Below, piece after piece: positions 47,314 to 54,604 of a stretch of 55,085 bases of DNA. The DNA comes from a virus. Location of the stretch: the IMG/VR virus record IMGVR_UViG_3300021185_000718, positions 1 to 55,085 of that record; one strand, 5' to 3'. The notes beneath the pieces were generated by a model. That model made no database searches. It was not told the origin of the DNA and was given only the letters and a program-made list of their open reading frames with translations. Both the position numbers and the translations under genes were made by a program. The number at the start of each line of letters is the position of its first letter. The stretch's first letter is position 1.

Positions 47314-48144
47314 ATGACGCAGTTGATATCCCCAAATAAATTTACGAAGACAGTTGGCCTTTTAAGGTCATTTTTTTTGGATAAAGGATTTTTAGAAGTC
47401 CATACCCAAAACAGACTAAGCATACTTGCCGCATGTGAAGATCCATTCAATGTAGCAACATACAATTACGCAGGCCAGGTTTGGCCATTGCCGCAAACAG
47501 GCCAGATGTGGTTAGAACATGAATTATTAAGTAGCCCCGATAGTAAGGGGTTTTTTTGTGTCTCCACTTCCTATAGACAGGAACCAAACGCAATACCAGG
47601 CAGACATGATATAATATTTCCAATGTTTGAATTTGAAATGCCAGGTAATGTAGATGATCTAAAAGCAATGGAGTATGAACTATGTGAATACTTAGGCTTT
47701 GGCAACATTACAGAAAAGACTTATGCTGAATGGCAACAACACTTTGGACTAAGTGCTGATACAGAAATGGAAGCAGAACACGAACTTGCAATGGAAAAAG
47801 AGTTTGGTCAAACACTTATTACAAACTTCCCTGAACTAACATCACCTTTCTGGAACATGGCTAGAAACGATGACGGAAATACTGCAAAGAAGATGGACGT
47901 TATACTAGGTGGTATGGAAACTATTGGATCAGCAGAACGCTCATGTGATGTTGATATGATGCGTGATACATTCCATAGTATTACAGACGGTGCTTATTCA
48001 GAGTTACTATTCAAACTATTCGGTAAGGAAAGAGTTGAAGCGGAACTAGAAAAGTTCTTAGAGTTTGACTTCTTTCAAAGAGTAGGCGGAGGCATAGGTA
48101 TAACACGTATGATTCCTGCACTAGAAAAGATTAACAAAGTATAA
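47314..48144 (+). CDS. Class IIb aminoacyl-tRNA synthetase-like core (Asx/LysRS type)
   Basis: The 276-aa protein from ATG 47314 (AAAGGA upstream) starts directly in a catalytic-core-like helix RSFFLDKGFLEVHTQNRLS, equivalent to the motif 1 region. Motif 2 is VSTSYRQEPNAIPGRHDIIF (Arg88, Glu90, Arg97-His98) followed by MFEFEM; the METIGSAERS segment near 201-210 corresponds to GEIxGGSxR of AspRS/AsnRS; motif 3 is GGGIGITRM near 258-266. The N-terminal OB anticodon-binding domain of class IIb enzymes is absent. It may charge the adjacent tRNA, make an amide, or modify another target, as other orphan cores (AsnA, EpmA) do. Confidence 0.83.
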   Translation: MTQLISPNKFTKTVGLLRSFFLDKGFLEVHTQNRLSILAACEDPFNVATYNYAGQVWPLPQTGQMWLEHELLSSPDSKGFFCVSTSYRQEPNAIPGRHDIIFPMFEFEMPGNVDDLKAMEYELCEYLGFGNITEKTYAEWQQHFGLSADTEMEAEHELAMEKEFGQTLITNFPELTSPFWNMARNDDGNTAKKMDVILGGMETIGSAERSCDVDMMRDTFHSITDGAYSELLFKLFGKERVEAELEKFLEFDFFQRVGGGIGITRMIPALEKINKV

Positions 48145-48150
48145 GAATAA

Positions 48151-48250
48151 TCTGGGGTGGTGAAATTGGTAGACACGCACGATTGTTTCTCGTGTGGTAA
48201 ATGACGGCAAATTATTTATCGTGGAGGTTCGAGTCCTTCCCCCAGAGCCA
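48151..48250 (+). tRNA. Unusual class II tRNA with GUU anticodon, CCA encoded
   Basis: A 100-nt RNA beginning 6 nt after the synthetase-like stop. Acceptor TCTGGGG/CCCCAGA, discriminator G, encoded CCA. The D arm GTGAAATTGGTAGACAC and a long variable arm (7-bp stem GGTAAAT/ATTTATC) are those of tRNA-Leu, but the anticodon stem CACGA/TCGTG holds loop TTGTTTC, giving GUU (Asn). U1-A72 and G73 also fit tRNA-Asn rather than tRNA-Leu. Positions 37 (T) and 38 (C) are unusual. Its identity cannot be settled by reading. Confidence 0.8.
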
Positions 48251-48258
48251 ATATAAGT

Positions 48259-48266
48259 TATAAATA
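48259..48266 (+). promoter_or_regulatory. Late promoter for iscU
   Basis: TATAAATA on the plus strand, 28 nt before ATG 48294. Confidence 0.7.
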
Positions 48267-48293
48267 GATGTAGTATAACTACACGAGGCTAAT

Positions 48294-48674
48294 ATGGCAT
48301 ACTCTGAAAAGGTACTTGACCATTACGAAAACCCACGCAACGTCGGAACATTTGATCCAAAGAAAGATAATATAGGAACAGGAATGGTAGGTGCACCAGC
48401 ATGTGGTGATGTTATGCGTCTACAGATAGAAGTTGAAGAAGGTATAATAACAGATGCTAAATTTAAAACTTATGGTTGCGGTAGTGCAATAGCAAGTTCA
48501 AGTTTAGTAACTGAGATGGTTAAAGGTATGACACTAGACGAAGCATCAGCAGTAAAGAATATGGACATTGTAGAAGAACTTGCATTACCGCCAGTTAAAA
48601 TACATTGTTCAGTTCTAGCCGAAGATGCAATTAAATCTGCAATAAAAGATTATAAATCTAAAATAAAAGGTTGA
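48294..48674 (+). CDS. iscU: IscU-like iron-sulfur cluster scaffold
   Basis: The 126-aa protein has the three cysteines and histidine of IscU: GAPACGDVM (Cys37, Asp39), TYGCGSAIASSS (Cys62) and LPPVKIHCSVLAEDAI (His-Cys near 104-105). Length and start (YSEKVLDHYENPRNVG) match IscU. No IscS or IscA is present, so it would work with host partners. It may supply clusters for ferredoxin-dependent pigment synthesis (inference). Confidence 0.93.
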   Translation: MAYSEKVLDHYENPRNVGTFDPKKDNIGTGMVGAPACGDVMRLQIEVEEGIITDAKFKTYGCGSAIASSSLVTEMVKGMTLDEASAVKNMDIVEELALPPVKIHCSVLAEDAIKSAIKDYKSKIKG

Positions 48675-48699
48675 CAACACTAAATACAGATGTTATATT
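48671..48699 (+). promoter_or_regulatory. Consensus sigma70 promoter for the leader/terminator unit
   Basis: TTGACA (48671-48676), 17-nt spacer, TATATT (48694-48699), overlapping the iscU stop. Confidence 0.8.
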
Positions 48700-48734
48700 A
48701 TATGTATAACTAAGAACACAGGAAAATTTCAAAC

Positions 48735-48788
48735 ATGTCAAAGACTATCAGAACACAATTATGTTGGCCCTTGAGGGGTATGTCTTGA
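48735..48788 (+). CDS. 17-residue leader-like peptide
   Basis: An ATG with AGGA about 12 nt upstream codes for MSKTIRTQLCWPLRGMS then TGA. It is the only frame between a strong promoter and a strong terminator. It could be a leader peptide, or incidental within a small RNA. Confidence 0.4.
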   Translation: MSKTIRTQLCWPLRGMS

Positions 48789-48817
48789 TGTGACTTTCTA
48801 AAAAAAGTTATATTGCG

Positions 48818-48854
48818 AAGCCCCTAGTAATTAATTTTATTAGGGGCTTTTTTT
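48818..48854 (+). terminator. Rho-independent terminator before tRNA-Trp
   Basis: A 9-bp stem (48818-48826 with 48841-48849) and a T7 run on the plus strand. Confidence 0.88.
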
Positions 48855-48928
48855 ATGGGTGTGGTGTAATGGTAACACAACTGATTCCAAACCAGTTAAT
48901 GGGGGTTCGATTCCCTCCACCTATGCCA
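48855..48928 (+). tRNA. tRNA-Trp (anticodon CCA), CCA encoded
   Basis: Acceptor ATGGGTG/CACCTAT, discriminator G and encoded CCA. The anticodon stem ACTGA/CCAGT has one A-C mismatch at its end and encloses TTCCAAA, giving CCA. A1-U72 and G73 match the bacterial tRNA-Trp identity set. It begins inside the terminator T-run, so how it is transcribed is unclear. Confidence 0.85.
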
Positions 48929-48930
48929 AC

Positions 48931-49119
48931 TTAACGTTGTCTAACACTATCTATAAAGTTGTACACACGACCAAACTGTTTGTCAATACTTATTAGGTCT
49001 TGTTCAATCATACTAACTAGTATCTGTAACTCCATCAATGTAATCAATGTCCATGAAGCTAAGCCTAGAAGTATAGTACCAAGTAGGCCTATCAACATGG
49101 TATTTGTTTTACGAGTCAT
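48931..49119 (-). CDS. Small membrane protein, 62 aa
   Basis: Starts MTRKTNTMLIGLLGTILLGLASWTLI with a membrane helix and a helical C-terminus (EQDLISIDKQFGRVYNFID). It follows the lipase gene by 3 nt. Weak ribosome site; possibly a holin-like or lysis accessory protein (speculation). Confidence 0.55.
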   Translation of the reverse strand: MTRKTNTMLIGLLGTILLGLASWTLITLMELQILVSMIEQDLISIDKQFGRVYNFIDSVRQR

Positions 49120-49122
49120 ATT

Positions 49123-49917
49123 TTATTTTTGTGGGTTTTCTTTTCCGTCTTTGTAGTTTTGTAAATGTTCAATGTAGTTATGAATCAAATGATCTGAAAA
49201 GTTATCTATTTTTCCTTTTTTGATTCCTGTCCACATGCCACGTAATCTATCTTTAATCATTTGCCAACCAGTAGGTCTACGTACATTTCCATAACTGTTT
49301 AGGTAGTGCATAGTTCCGTGATGTTTGAAACCCATAATTGCAAGAGGAACAGTTGTTACTATATCGTTATTGTTCTTCCAACGATGATGGGTAATGCCTA
49401 AACTATCAACGTAACCTTTCCAACCTACTCTTGGTGATCCGTATGTGTAAAGTTCTTCTGGGTTAGGTACTAGCTCAAAGAACATACAACGACTAGCCAT
49501 AATAGTTGCCATTGCCGCTCCTAAACTGTGTCCTGTAAACCACACATCTTTATTTTTATTTTGTGTACGAGTTAAGTCTTCTCTAATAGCTGGCCATAGC
49601 TCGTCTACTTGCCCTTTGAATCCTTTGTGTACTCTACTAACTGTTTCTGCTATAACTGGCAATGCATTGGCATCAGCTTTAATATCAGCATATTGTGTTG
49701 GCTCTGTTCCCCTACAAGCTATAACTAAATCACGTTTATTCATAAAACGGTAAGATTGAGCTCCTTTTACATCGTAGTACTCTACAGTTGTAAAACCTAT
49801 TTTTTTAGCCTGCTTTGTAGCATTGGCTTTATTTAAGTAAGCAATTTGGCTTATTTTTGCAAACAATAAACTTCTTTGCTTGAAGTTCATAGTCATAATC
49901 CCTTGTTCTGGTATCAT
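49123..49917 (-). CDS. Class 3 lipase-like alpha/beta hydrolase
   Basis: The 264-aa protein (start at 49917, or a nearby internal ATG) has the nucleophile elbow WFTGHSLGAAMA, the Asp region NNNDIVTTVPL and C-terminal His in DHLIHNYIEHL, as in class 3 lipases. Upstream is the oxyanion region IACRGTEP. No signal peptide is seen, so it may act in the cytoplasm on host membrane lipids, or reach the membrane through a partner. A late promoter precedes it. Confidence 0.85.
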   Translation of the reverse strand: MIPEQGIMTMNFKQRSLLFAKISQIAYLNKANATKQAKKIGFTTVEYYDVKGAQSYRFMNKRDLVIACRGTEPTQYADIKADANALPVIAETVSRVHKGFKGQVDELWPAIREDLTRTQNKNKDVWFTGHSLGAAMATIMASRCMFFELVPNPEELYTYGSPRVGWKGYVDSLGITHHRWKNNNDIVTTVPLAIMGFKHHGTMHYLNSYGNVRRPTGWQMIKDRLRGMWTGIKKGKIDNFSDHLIHNYIEHLQNYKDGKENPQK

Positions 49918-49941
49918 CGTTTTCCCTCTCAGTAATATGAG

Positions 49942-49949
49942 TATTTATT
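49942..49949 (-). promoter_or_regulatory. Late promoter for the lipase gene
   Basis: AATAAATA on the minus strand, 25 nt before 49917; it is 10 nt from the plus-strand octamer of the speD-like gene, forming a divergent late pair. Confidence 0.65.
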
Positions 49950-49959
49950 AGAACTTTGT

Positions 49960-49967
49960 TATAAATA
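49960..49967 (+). promoter_or_regulatory. Late promoter for the speD-like gene
   Basis: TATAAATA on the plus strand, 12 nt before ATG 49980. Confidence 0.7.
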
Positions 49968-49979
49968 ACTCTGACATAA

Positions 49980-50351
49980 ATGCAGTTAGTTCACAAACAT
50001 GTGATAATTCGAGCGGAAGTTACTAATCCGCCAACAGATGAAACCCTTACAAGTAATGATGTAAAAGCCTTGATAGAAGCAATAGGTATGAAGATCCTAA
50101 TGGGACCATATGCCAAATATTGTAATATGAAAGGTAATAGAGGGTTGACTGTTGCTACTATTATAGAAACTAGTCATGTTATAATACACACATGGGATGA
50201 AACAGATCCTGCTATGATACAACTTGATGTATATACTTGCGGAGTATTTGATCCTAATATAGTATTTGATTGGTTGCAAAAATATAACCCTACCAAGATA
50301 GATTTTAAATACCTTGATAGGGAAAATGGTTTAACAGAAATTAAACTTTAA
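49980..50351 (+). CDS. speD: S-adenosylmethionine decarboxylase-like protein
   Basis: The 123-aa protein has GLTVATIIETSHVIIHTWDE and DVYTCG, the order of bacterial SpeD/SpeH. The cleavage Ser (Ser65) and His66 are present, but the residue before Ser is Thr, where the usual motif is Glu-Ser-His; self-processing to form the pyruvoyl group may therefore differ. If active it would supply decarboxylated SAM for spermidine, useful in condensing phage DNA. Confidence 0.83.
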   Translation: MQLVHKHVIIRAEVTNPPTDETLTSNDVKALIEAIGMKILMGPYAKYCNMKGNRGLTVATIIETSHVIIHTWDETDPAMIQLDVYTCGVFDPNIVFDWLQKYNPTKIDFKYLDRENGLTEIKL

Positions 50352-51307
50352 TATCCGTTTGGTACGATAACATAGTGTATCATTAACACTACTCCCACAG
50401 AAGCACCCAAGCCAATCATCATCTTAATGAAGTCTTTAGTTACAAGTGGAAATACTGTCTTGAACTTTTCCTTGCCTGTCATAGTTGCCATAGCAAGTTC
50501 ACGTCCACATAATAGTCCAACGAACACCCAAGTTGTCGACATAGGTATATCGTTATACTCTTTGAAGAACCAAAGGATCAACCAATACACACCGTCAATG
50601 ATAGTAGCACTACGAACATATCTTGTATTGTGCTTTTCAATAACAATCTTTTGTATCTTACCTCCGCCTTCTTTAAACATATAAGCAAGTCCGCCTACAA
50701 ATACAAGTGAGATAATAACCATTAAGTCCCAAGGTATCTCTCTAGGTAGGAACACGGCAATGTTTGCCATGTCATGACTGAGCCAAGTAAACCACAGGAA
50801 GCCTGTTGTTACCCATTGTGCTACACGCCATGCTTTCTTATGTTCTTCTTTAACAGGCTTTGCTTCATCTAGTAGTTTAGTAACCACTATCCAAATACAA
50901 TATGCCGCCACAGCCGCGACTGCATATCCCATCATACTCTTTACGAGCATCTTCTCTAATACAAATGTACTTGCAAAGGCACTTAAAACTAAAAATGACG
51001 TACTCACTGGTACGCCAATTCTTGTTAGTATTAATAGTAGTCCTGGTGCCGCCGCATGGTACCATTGTATTTCTTGGAACGGTATCTTGTTAAGTCTACC
51101 GTAACTGATGTCTCCACCATTTACTGTCCAACCGTACCACAATGTATAAAGGAGAACTGCACTTGCACACCCCCACATAATTTTCCAATTGAATTTATCG
51201 TTATTACTTGCGATCCATGTACCTAGTGTTTGTACTGAATCATTTGCTATTACTGAATAGGCCGCGAAAAGAAATCCGATTGCCATCCATAGGGTGAGTG
51301 CGTCCAT
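50348..51307 (-). CDS. PiT-family phosphate permease
   Basis: The 319-aa integral membrane protein has about 9-10 helices. The two inverted PiT repeats are recognisable: SVIANDSVQTLGTW and RIGVPVSTSFLVLSAF in the first half, WLSHDMANIAVFLPRE and IPMSTTWVFVGLLCGRELAMA in the second. It would import phosphate with a cation. Shorter than E. coli PitA (499 aa). Sigma70 and late promoters are superimposed upstream. Its stop overlaps the converging speD-like gene by 4 nt. Confidence 0.88.
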   Translation of the reverse strand: MDALTLWMAIGFLFAAYSVIANDSVQTLGTWIASNNDKFNWKIMWGCASAVLLYTLWYGWTVNGGDISYGRLNKIPFQEIQWYHAAAPGLLLILTRIGVPVSTSFLVLSAFASTFVLEKMLVKSMMGYAVAAVAAYCIWIVVTKLLDEAKPVKEEHKKAWRVAQWVTTGFLWFTWLSHDMANIAVFLPREIPWDLMVIISLVFVGGLAYMFKEGGGKIQKIVIEKHNTRYVRSATIIDGVYWLILWFFKEYNDIPMSTTWVFVGLLCGRELAMATMTGKEKFKTVFPLVTKDFIKMMIGLGASVGVVLMIHYVIVPNGY

Positions 51308-51426
51308 TATTATTTCTCCTATCTGCTTGATGCTTTTACCACATCGCTCACAAGTTAAAAGAGATTGGGCTCAACGTTGCCCAACTTCCATGCTTTGCAT
51401 AATTCGAACAATTATACAAACAGTTT

Positions 51427-51457
51427 TATTTATAGCACAGGTTTTAGCAAAAGTCAA
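51427..51457 (-). promoter_or_regulatory. Superimposed sigma70 and late promoters for the PiT gene
   Basis: TTGACT (51452-51457), 17-nt spacer, TATAAA (51429-51434), part of TATAAATA (51427-51434). Confidence 0.75.
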
Positions 51458-51470
51458 GAGTGAAACAAAA

Positions 51471-51504
51471 AGAAAACCCTCTACATCATTATAGAGGGTT
51501 TTCT
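51471..51504 (-). terminator. Terminator after the 47-aa membrane peptide gene
   Basis: A 13-bp stem (51471-51483 with 51492-51504), then a T-rich minus-strand stretch. A second small hairpin (51505-51522) stands just upstream in the transcript. Confidence 0.88.
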
Positions 51505-51532
51505 GAACACTCGGAAGTGTTCGGGGGCATTC

Positions 51533-51676
51533 TTATTTGTTTATTATTTCGTCAACTTCGTTCCAAGCCTTTTCGTCTGGATCATAAATTTTTTCTTGGG
51601 GGACATGTCCTGGCTTGACAAATAATGCTAACATGGCAAGAGCAAATAGAAGTATCAATGTAAAACGAAAATCCAT
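51533..51676 (-). CDS. 47-aa single-span membrane protein
   Basis: Starts MDFRFTLILLFALAMLALFVKPG (one membrane helix or uncleaved signal) and ends in a soluble acidic segment DPDEKAWNEVDEIINK. It has a GAGAGGG sequence upstream and two hairpins downstream, and is bordered upstream by an 18-bp palindrome. Unknown role. Confidence 0.6.
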   Translation of the reverse strand: MDFRFTLILLFALAMLALFVKPGHVPQEKIYDPDEKAWNEVDEIINK

Positions 51677-51697
51677 CCTAGAGCCCTCTCATGTTAG

Positions 51698-51715
51698 GTG
51701 TAAATATATTTACAC
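51698..51715. repeat. 18-bp perfect palindrome
   Basis: GTGTAAATATATTTACAC reads the same on both strands, 22 nt upstream of the 51676 start. It could be an operator for a dimeric regulator or an AT-rich promoter element. Confidence 0.5.
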
Positions 51716-51756
51716 TCTTATTTAATGGCTTTAAGTTGTATAATTAAATACTACTA

Positions 51757-52266
51757 TTATATGTAGTTGGTCCAGGAAGGGTGTTTGATCTTTAGATCCA
51801 TTTGTTTACGCTTGTTAACTAGATCGTAATAGTCTGGAGCATATGGTTCACGTTTAGGTTTCATTGCAGTTTTGTTACCCTTACGAGTGTTACAAGGCAT
51901 ACAAGCCGCCACAATGTTTTCCCAAGATGTACGTCCACCTTTACTCAAAGGTATAACATGATCAAGGGTAAGTTCTTTTTTAATTAATTGTATGTCGCAG
52001 TATTGGCAAGTGTATAAGTCACGAATGTATAAGTTTACTTTAGAGAAGCGAGGCTTCCGCCGTTTACGTTGTTGTTGCTTTAGCATGATCACAGCCGGTA
52101 CACGAGTTTCCCAAGTAGGAGAACTTACAATCCAATCATCATACCAATCTAATACTGTAACCTTATCCATCCACAGATAGGTTATTGCTTCTTTCCATTG
52201 AATTGCTGATAGGGGTAGATATGATAATGGTTGTGCGTCTGCATTAAGTACAAGTACGTCAGACAA
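51757..52266 (-). CDS. HNH endonuclease
   Basis: The 169-aa protein has an N-terminal domain of the kind found in McrA-like proteins (VLVLNADAQPLSYLPLSAIQWKEA) and a C-terminal HNH domain: RDLYTCQYCDIQLIKKELTLDHVIPLSKGG, WENIVAACMPCNTRKGN, with CxxC pairs for a structural zinc and the DH of the active site. May nick host or competing phage DNA. A late promoter lies 31-38 nt upstream. Confidence 0.9.
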   Translation of the reverse strand: MSDVLVLNADAQPLSYLPLSAIQWKEAITYLWMDKVTVLDWYDDWIVSSPTWETRVPAVIMLKQQQRKRRKPRFSKVNLYIRDLYTCQYCDIQLIKKELTLDHVIPLSKGGRTSWENIVAACMPCNTRKGNKTAMKPKREPYAPDYYDLVNKRKQMDLKIKHPSWTNYI

Positions 52267-52296
52267 ATCATTGTCTCCTTTGCTATGCTGTGTATG

Positions 52297-52304
52297 TATT
52301 TATT
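52297..52304 (-). promoter_or_regulatory. Late promoter for the HNH gene
   Basis: AATAAATA on the minus strand 31 nt before ATG 52266. Confidence 0.6.
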
Positions 52305-52527
52305 ACTGTTGGTTCTTCCACTGAAGATATGTAAAGTAATCTATTACGAGAATTTGTATTAAGAGTCCTAATGGAGTTAGTACTGCACCAAATAAAACAA
52401 AAGGAATTATTACAGTCCAAAAGAATAATCGCCATAGGATAAACATAGCCATGTCTCTTGGCCAAATCCATTCAGCCCAACTTGGTACTGGTTTCTTTGG
52501 TCTAAAATCTTGTACTTCCCAATTCAT
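52303..52527 (-). CDS. Small membrane protein, 74 aa
   Basis: Starts [23 protein letters not shown] and has two hydrophobic segments (ILWRLFFWTVIIPFVLFGAV, LGLLIQILVIDYFTYL). The start overlaps the PRPP synthetase stop by 1 nt. Weak ribosome site. Unknown role. Confidence 0.6.
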   Translation of the reverse strand: MNWEVQDFRPKKPVPSWAEWIWPRDMAMFILWRLFFWTVIIPFVLFGAVLTPLGLLIQILVIDYFTYLQWKNQQ

Positions 52528-53480
52528 TATACAAACAGACTACTTACTGATTCTTCATTAGTAACTCTGCGTATTGCTTCGCCAAATAGGTTACTAACAC
52601 TTACTTGTCTAGTTTTCTTACAGTTCTTAGGACAACGATTAGGAATAGTATCAGTAACTACTAATTCATCTAGTACTGACTTCTCAACCTTTTGACATGC
52701 TTCGTTACTTAATACTCCGTGTGTAATATAAGCACGAACACTACTAGCACCTGCATCCATAATTGCTTTGGCCGCATTGCATAATGTCCCGCCTGAGTCT
52801 ACAATGTCATCTACTAGGATAGCATGTTTGCCTTGTACATCGCCAATTAGATTCATTACTTCGCTCTTACCTGCTTCTGGTCTACGTTTGTCTACTATAG
52901 CAATGTCGCCACCAAACATATCAGCAAACTTCCTAGCACGAACAACACCACCTGCGTCTGGTGATACAAATACTGTTCCTTGTTGTTGTACTTCTGGATC
53001 ATCTCTCCAACCAATTGAACGTTTGATATCTTTTGCAAAGACTACACGGCTTGTTAAATCGTCCACAGGAATATCAAAGAAGCCTTGTATCTGTCCTGCA
53101 TGTAAATCCATTGTTAAGATTCTATCTGCACCTGCTGTTGTTAATAAGTTACTAACAAGTTTTGCTGTGATAGGAGTACGTGAAGCACTCTTACGATCTT
53201 GTCTTGCGTAACCAAAGTAAGGAATGACTGCTGTAATTCTACTTGCACTTGATCTACGTGCCGCATCAATCATAATCATAAGTTCCATAACACTATCATT
53301 AACAGGTGTACAGGTACTCTGTATAATAAACACATCTTCGCCACGTACATTTTCTAAAAACTCTACGCTACTTTCTCCATCAGCAAACGTCGATACGTTA
53401 GCCGGTACTAGTGTTGCAAAACAATGTTCTGCAATCTGTTGTGCTAAATCTGGATTAGCATTTCCTGTGATAATTTTCAT
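52527..53480 (-). CDS. prs: Ribose-phosphate pyrophosphokinase (PRPP synthetase)
   Basis: Makes PRPP from ribose-5-phosphate and ATP. The 317-aa protein has the family order: [69 protein letters not shown] and the PRPP motif [13 protein letters not shown]. Start is taken at ATG 53480 behind AAGGAC; a TTG two codons earlier overlaps the upstream stop. It would feed purine synthesis along with guaC and RNR. Confidence 0.95.
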   Translation of the reverse strand: MKIITGNANPDLAQQIAEHCFATLVPANVSTFADGESSVEFLENVRGEDVFIIQSTCTPVNDSVMELMIMIDAARRSSASRITAVIPYFGYARQDRKSASRTPITAKLVSNLLTTAGADRILTMDLHAGQIQGFFDIPVDDLTSRVVFAKDIKRSIGWRDDPEVQQQGTVFVSPDAGGVVRARKFADMFGGDIAIVDKRRPEAGKSEVMNLIGDVQGKHAILVDDIVDSGGTLCNAAKAIMDAGASSVRAYITHGVLSNEACQKVEKSVLDELVVTDTIPNRCPKNCKKTRQVSVSNLFGEAIRRVTNEESVSSLFV

Positions 53481-53482
53481 TT

Positions 53483-54238
53483 TCAAACGTTGTCCTTCCT
53501 TACTTGGTAATTGTACTTAATAGCACATTCAATTAACGACAGATCAACACCATGTTGTTCTGCCAACTTTGTTAGAGCTAGTGTGTCTTTAGGAAAACAA
53601 TGTCCTCCAAAGCCACGCTCTGTCGTTATACTTGTATGGCTTTCACCAATACGTTTGTCTACACTTACACCATTAGCAACCGAAGTATAGTTAACACCAC
53701 TTGCTTCACATAAGTCATACACTTGATTGAAGAAACTTACCTTAGTCGCTAAGAAACTATTTCTTAGATACTTTATTAGTATAAGTTCTTCAGGGGAGTT
53801 TTTAGTATTCACGTTAATCTTACCAAGAGCTTCTATTAATATAGTTGCCCAAAAGTTTGTATCGCCTTTAGCAAGATAGTGTGTTTCTGCATTGCACAGA
53901 TCCTTTACGGCTGTTTCAGCACGTAGGAACTCTGGACTAAAGGTTGTGTTGAACTCTTTGATTTGATCCCAGACTTGAAGATCAATAGTACTTTTAACAA
54001 GCACAGGAATATTATCTAACTGTCTTGCTTGATTAACAACGTCAATGACACTACTGCCATCACATGATCCGTCTGCGTTAGACGGCGTTGACACACAACA
54101 AATGATTCCTTGGCAAACTTTATCAAAATCAGCGACATACCCAAGCCGCGGGTCATGAATTTCAACGTCCCAAGACTCTTTAAGTATAGCATGGTATGCC
54201 TTACCAACATACCCATACCCTGCAATGATTAGTTTCAT
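53483..54238 (-). CDS. UDP-sugar dehydrogenase-like protein, short form
   Basis: The 251-aa protein has the NAD fold [25 protein letters not shown], the [14 protein letters not shown] central motif and the catalytic Cys in [10 protein letters not shown]. It stops near residue 250, so the C-terminal UDP-binding domain of typical UDP-glucose/GDP-mannose dehydrogenases (about 390-450 aa) is missing; the catalytic residues are intact. It could make a sugar acid for surface polysaccharide or be specialised for another nucleotide sugar. Promoter at 54264-54292. Confidence 0.88.
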   Translation of the reverse strand: MKLIIAGYGYVGKAYHAILKESWDVEIHDPRLGYVADFDKVCQGIICCVSTPSNADGSCDGSSVIDVVNQARQLDNIPVLVKSTIDLQVWDQIKEFNTTFSPEFLRAETAVKDLCNAETHYLAKGDTNFWATILIEALGKINVNTKNSPEELILIKYLRNSFLATKVSFFNQVYDLCEASGVNYTSVANGVSVDKRIGESHTSITTERGFGGHCFPKDTLALTKLAEQHGVDLSLIECAIKYNYQVRKDNV

Positions 54239-54263
54239 TAAGCAATCCTCGTAATGTGCTACT

Positions 54264-54292
54264 AGTATATACTTAATTATCTATTATGTCAA
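54264..54292 (-). promoter_or_regulatory. Sigma70-type promoter for the dehydrogenase-prs operon
   Basis: TTGACA (54287-54292), 17-nt spacer, TATACT (54264-54269). Confidence 0.78.
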
Positions 54293-54298
54293 GATAAA

Positions 54299-54325
54299 AT
54301 AGGCGAGCTGAGTTAACTCGCCTAT
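54299..54325 (-). terminator. Terminator after the 63-aa gene
   Basis: A 9-bp stem (54299-54307 with 54317-54325), then TTTTATC on the minus strand, running straight into the next promoter. Confidence 0.8.
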
Positions 54326-54330
54326 CCAAT

Positions 54331-54522
54331 TTATTTGTTGTCGTGGTTAATAGATATATGTTTTAAAACTTTACCAGAATTTTCTCCAGCAGTAACAGTA
54401 TATCCAGTCGTACCATTTCCATACACGTTTACTTCACTACGAGTTTTCATAAGGATTTTCTCCTTGCGTTCTCTCATTTTTTGCTCACGGTATGATTTAA
54501 GTAGGTAATCGTATCTGTTCAT
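54331..54522 (-). CDS. Small basic hypothetical protein
   Basis: The 63-aa protein has a charged helix (DYLLKSYREQKMRERKEKILMK) and a beta-like Gly/Thr section (VNVYGNGTTGYTVTAGE). It is a monocistronic unit with late promoter 54605-54612, a GGAGAG site and a terminator. Unknown role. Confidence 0.65.
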   Translation of the reverse strand: MNRYDYLLKSYREQKMRERKEKILMKTRSEVNVYGNGTTGYTVTAGENSGKVLKHISINHDNK

Positions 54523-54604
54523 TACACTCTCCTTTTTACAGTTAAGTGCGTTCCTTCAGCATAGTTGCTTACTTCCGGCCTATATCGGCTGAACGTTGTA
54601 TATG

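Noticed and set aside
48151-48250. Simple assignment as tRNA-Leu
   Set aside because: The body is Leu-like, but the anticodon is GUU, the discriminator is G and the first pair is U-A, all against LeuRS recognition.
52768-53211. Plus-strand open frame opposite PRPP synthetase
   Set aside because: Entirely within a well-recognised gene on the other strand, with no promoter or ribosome site.
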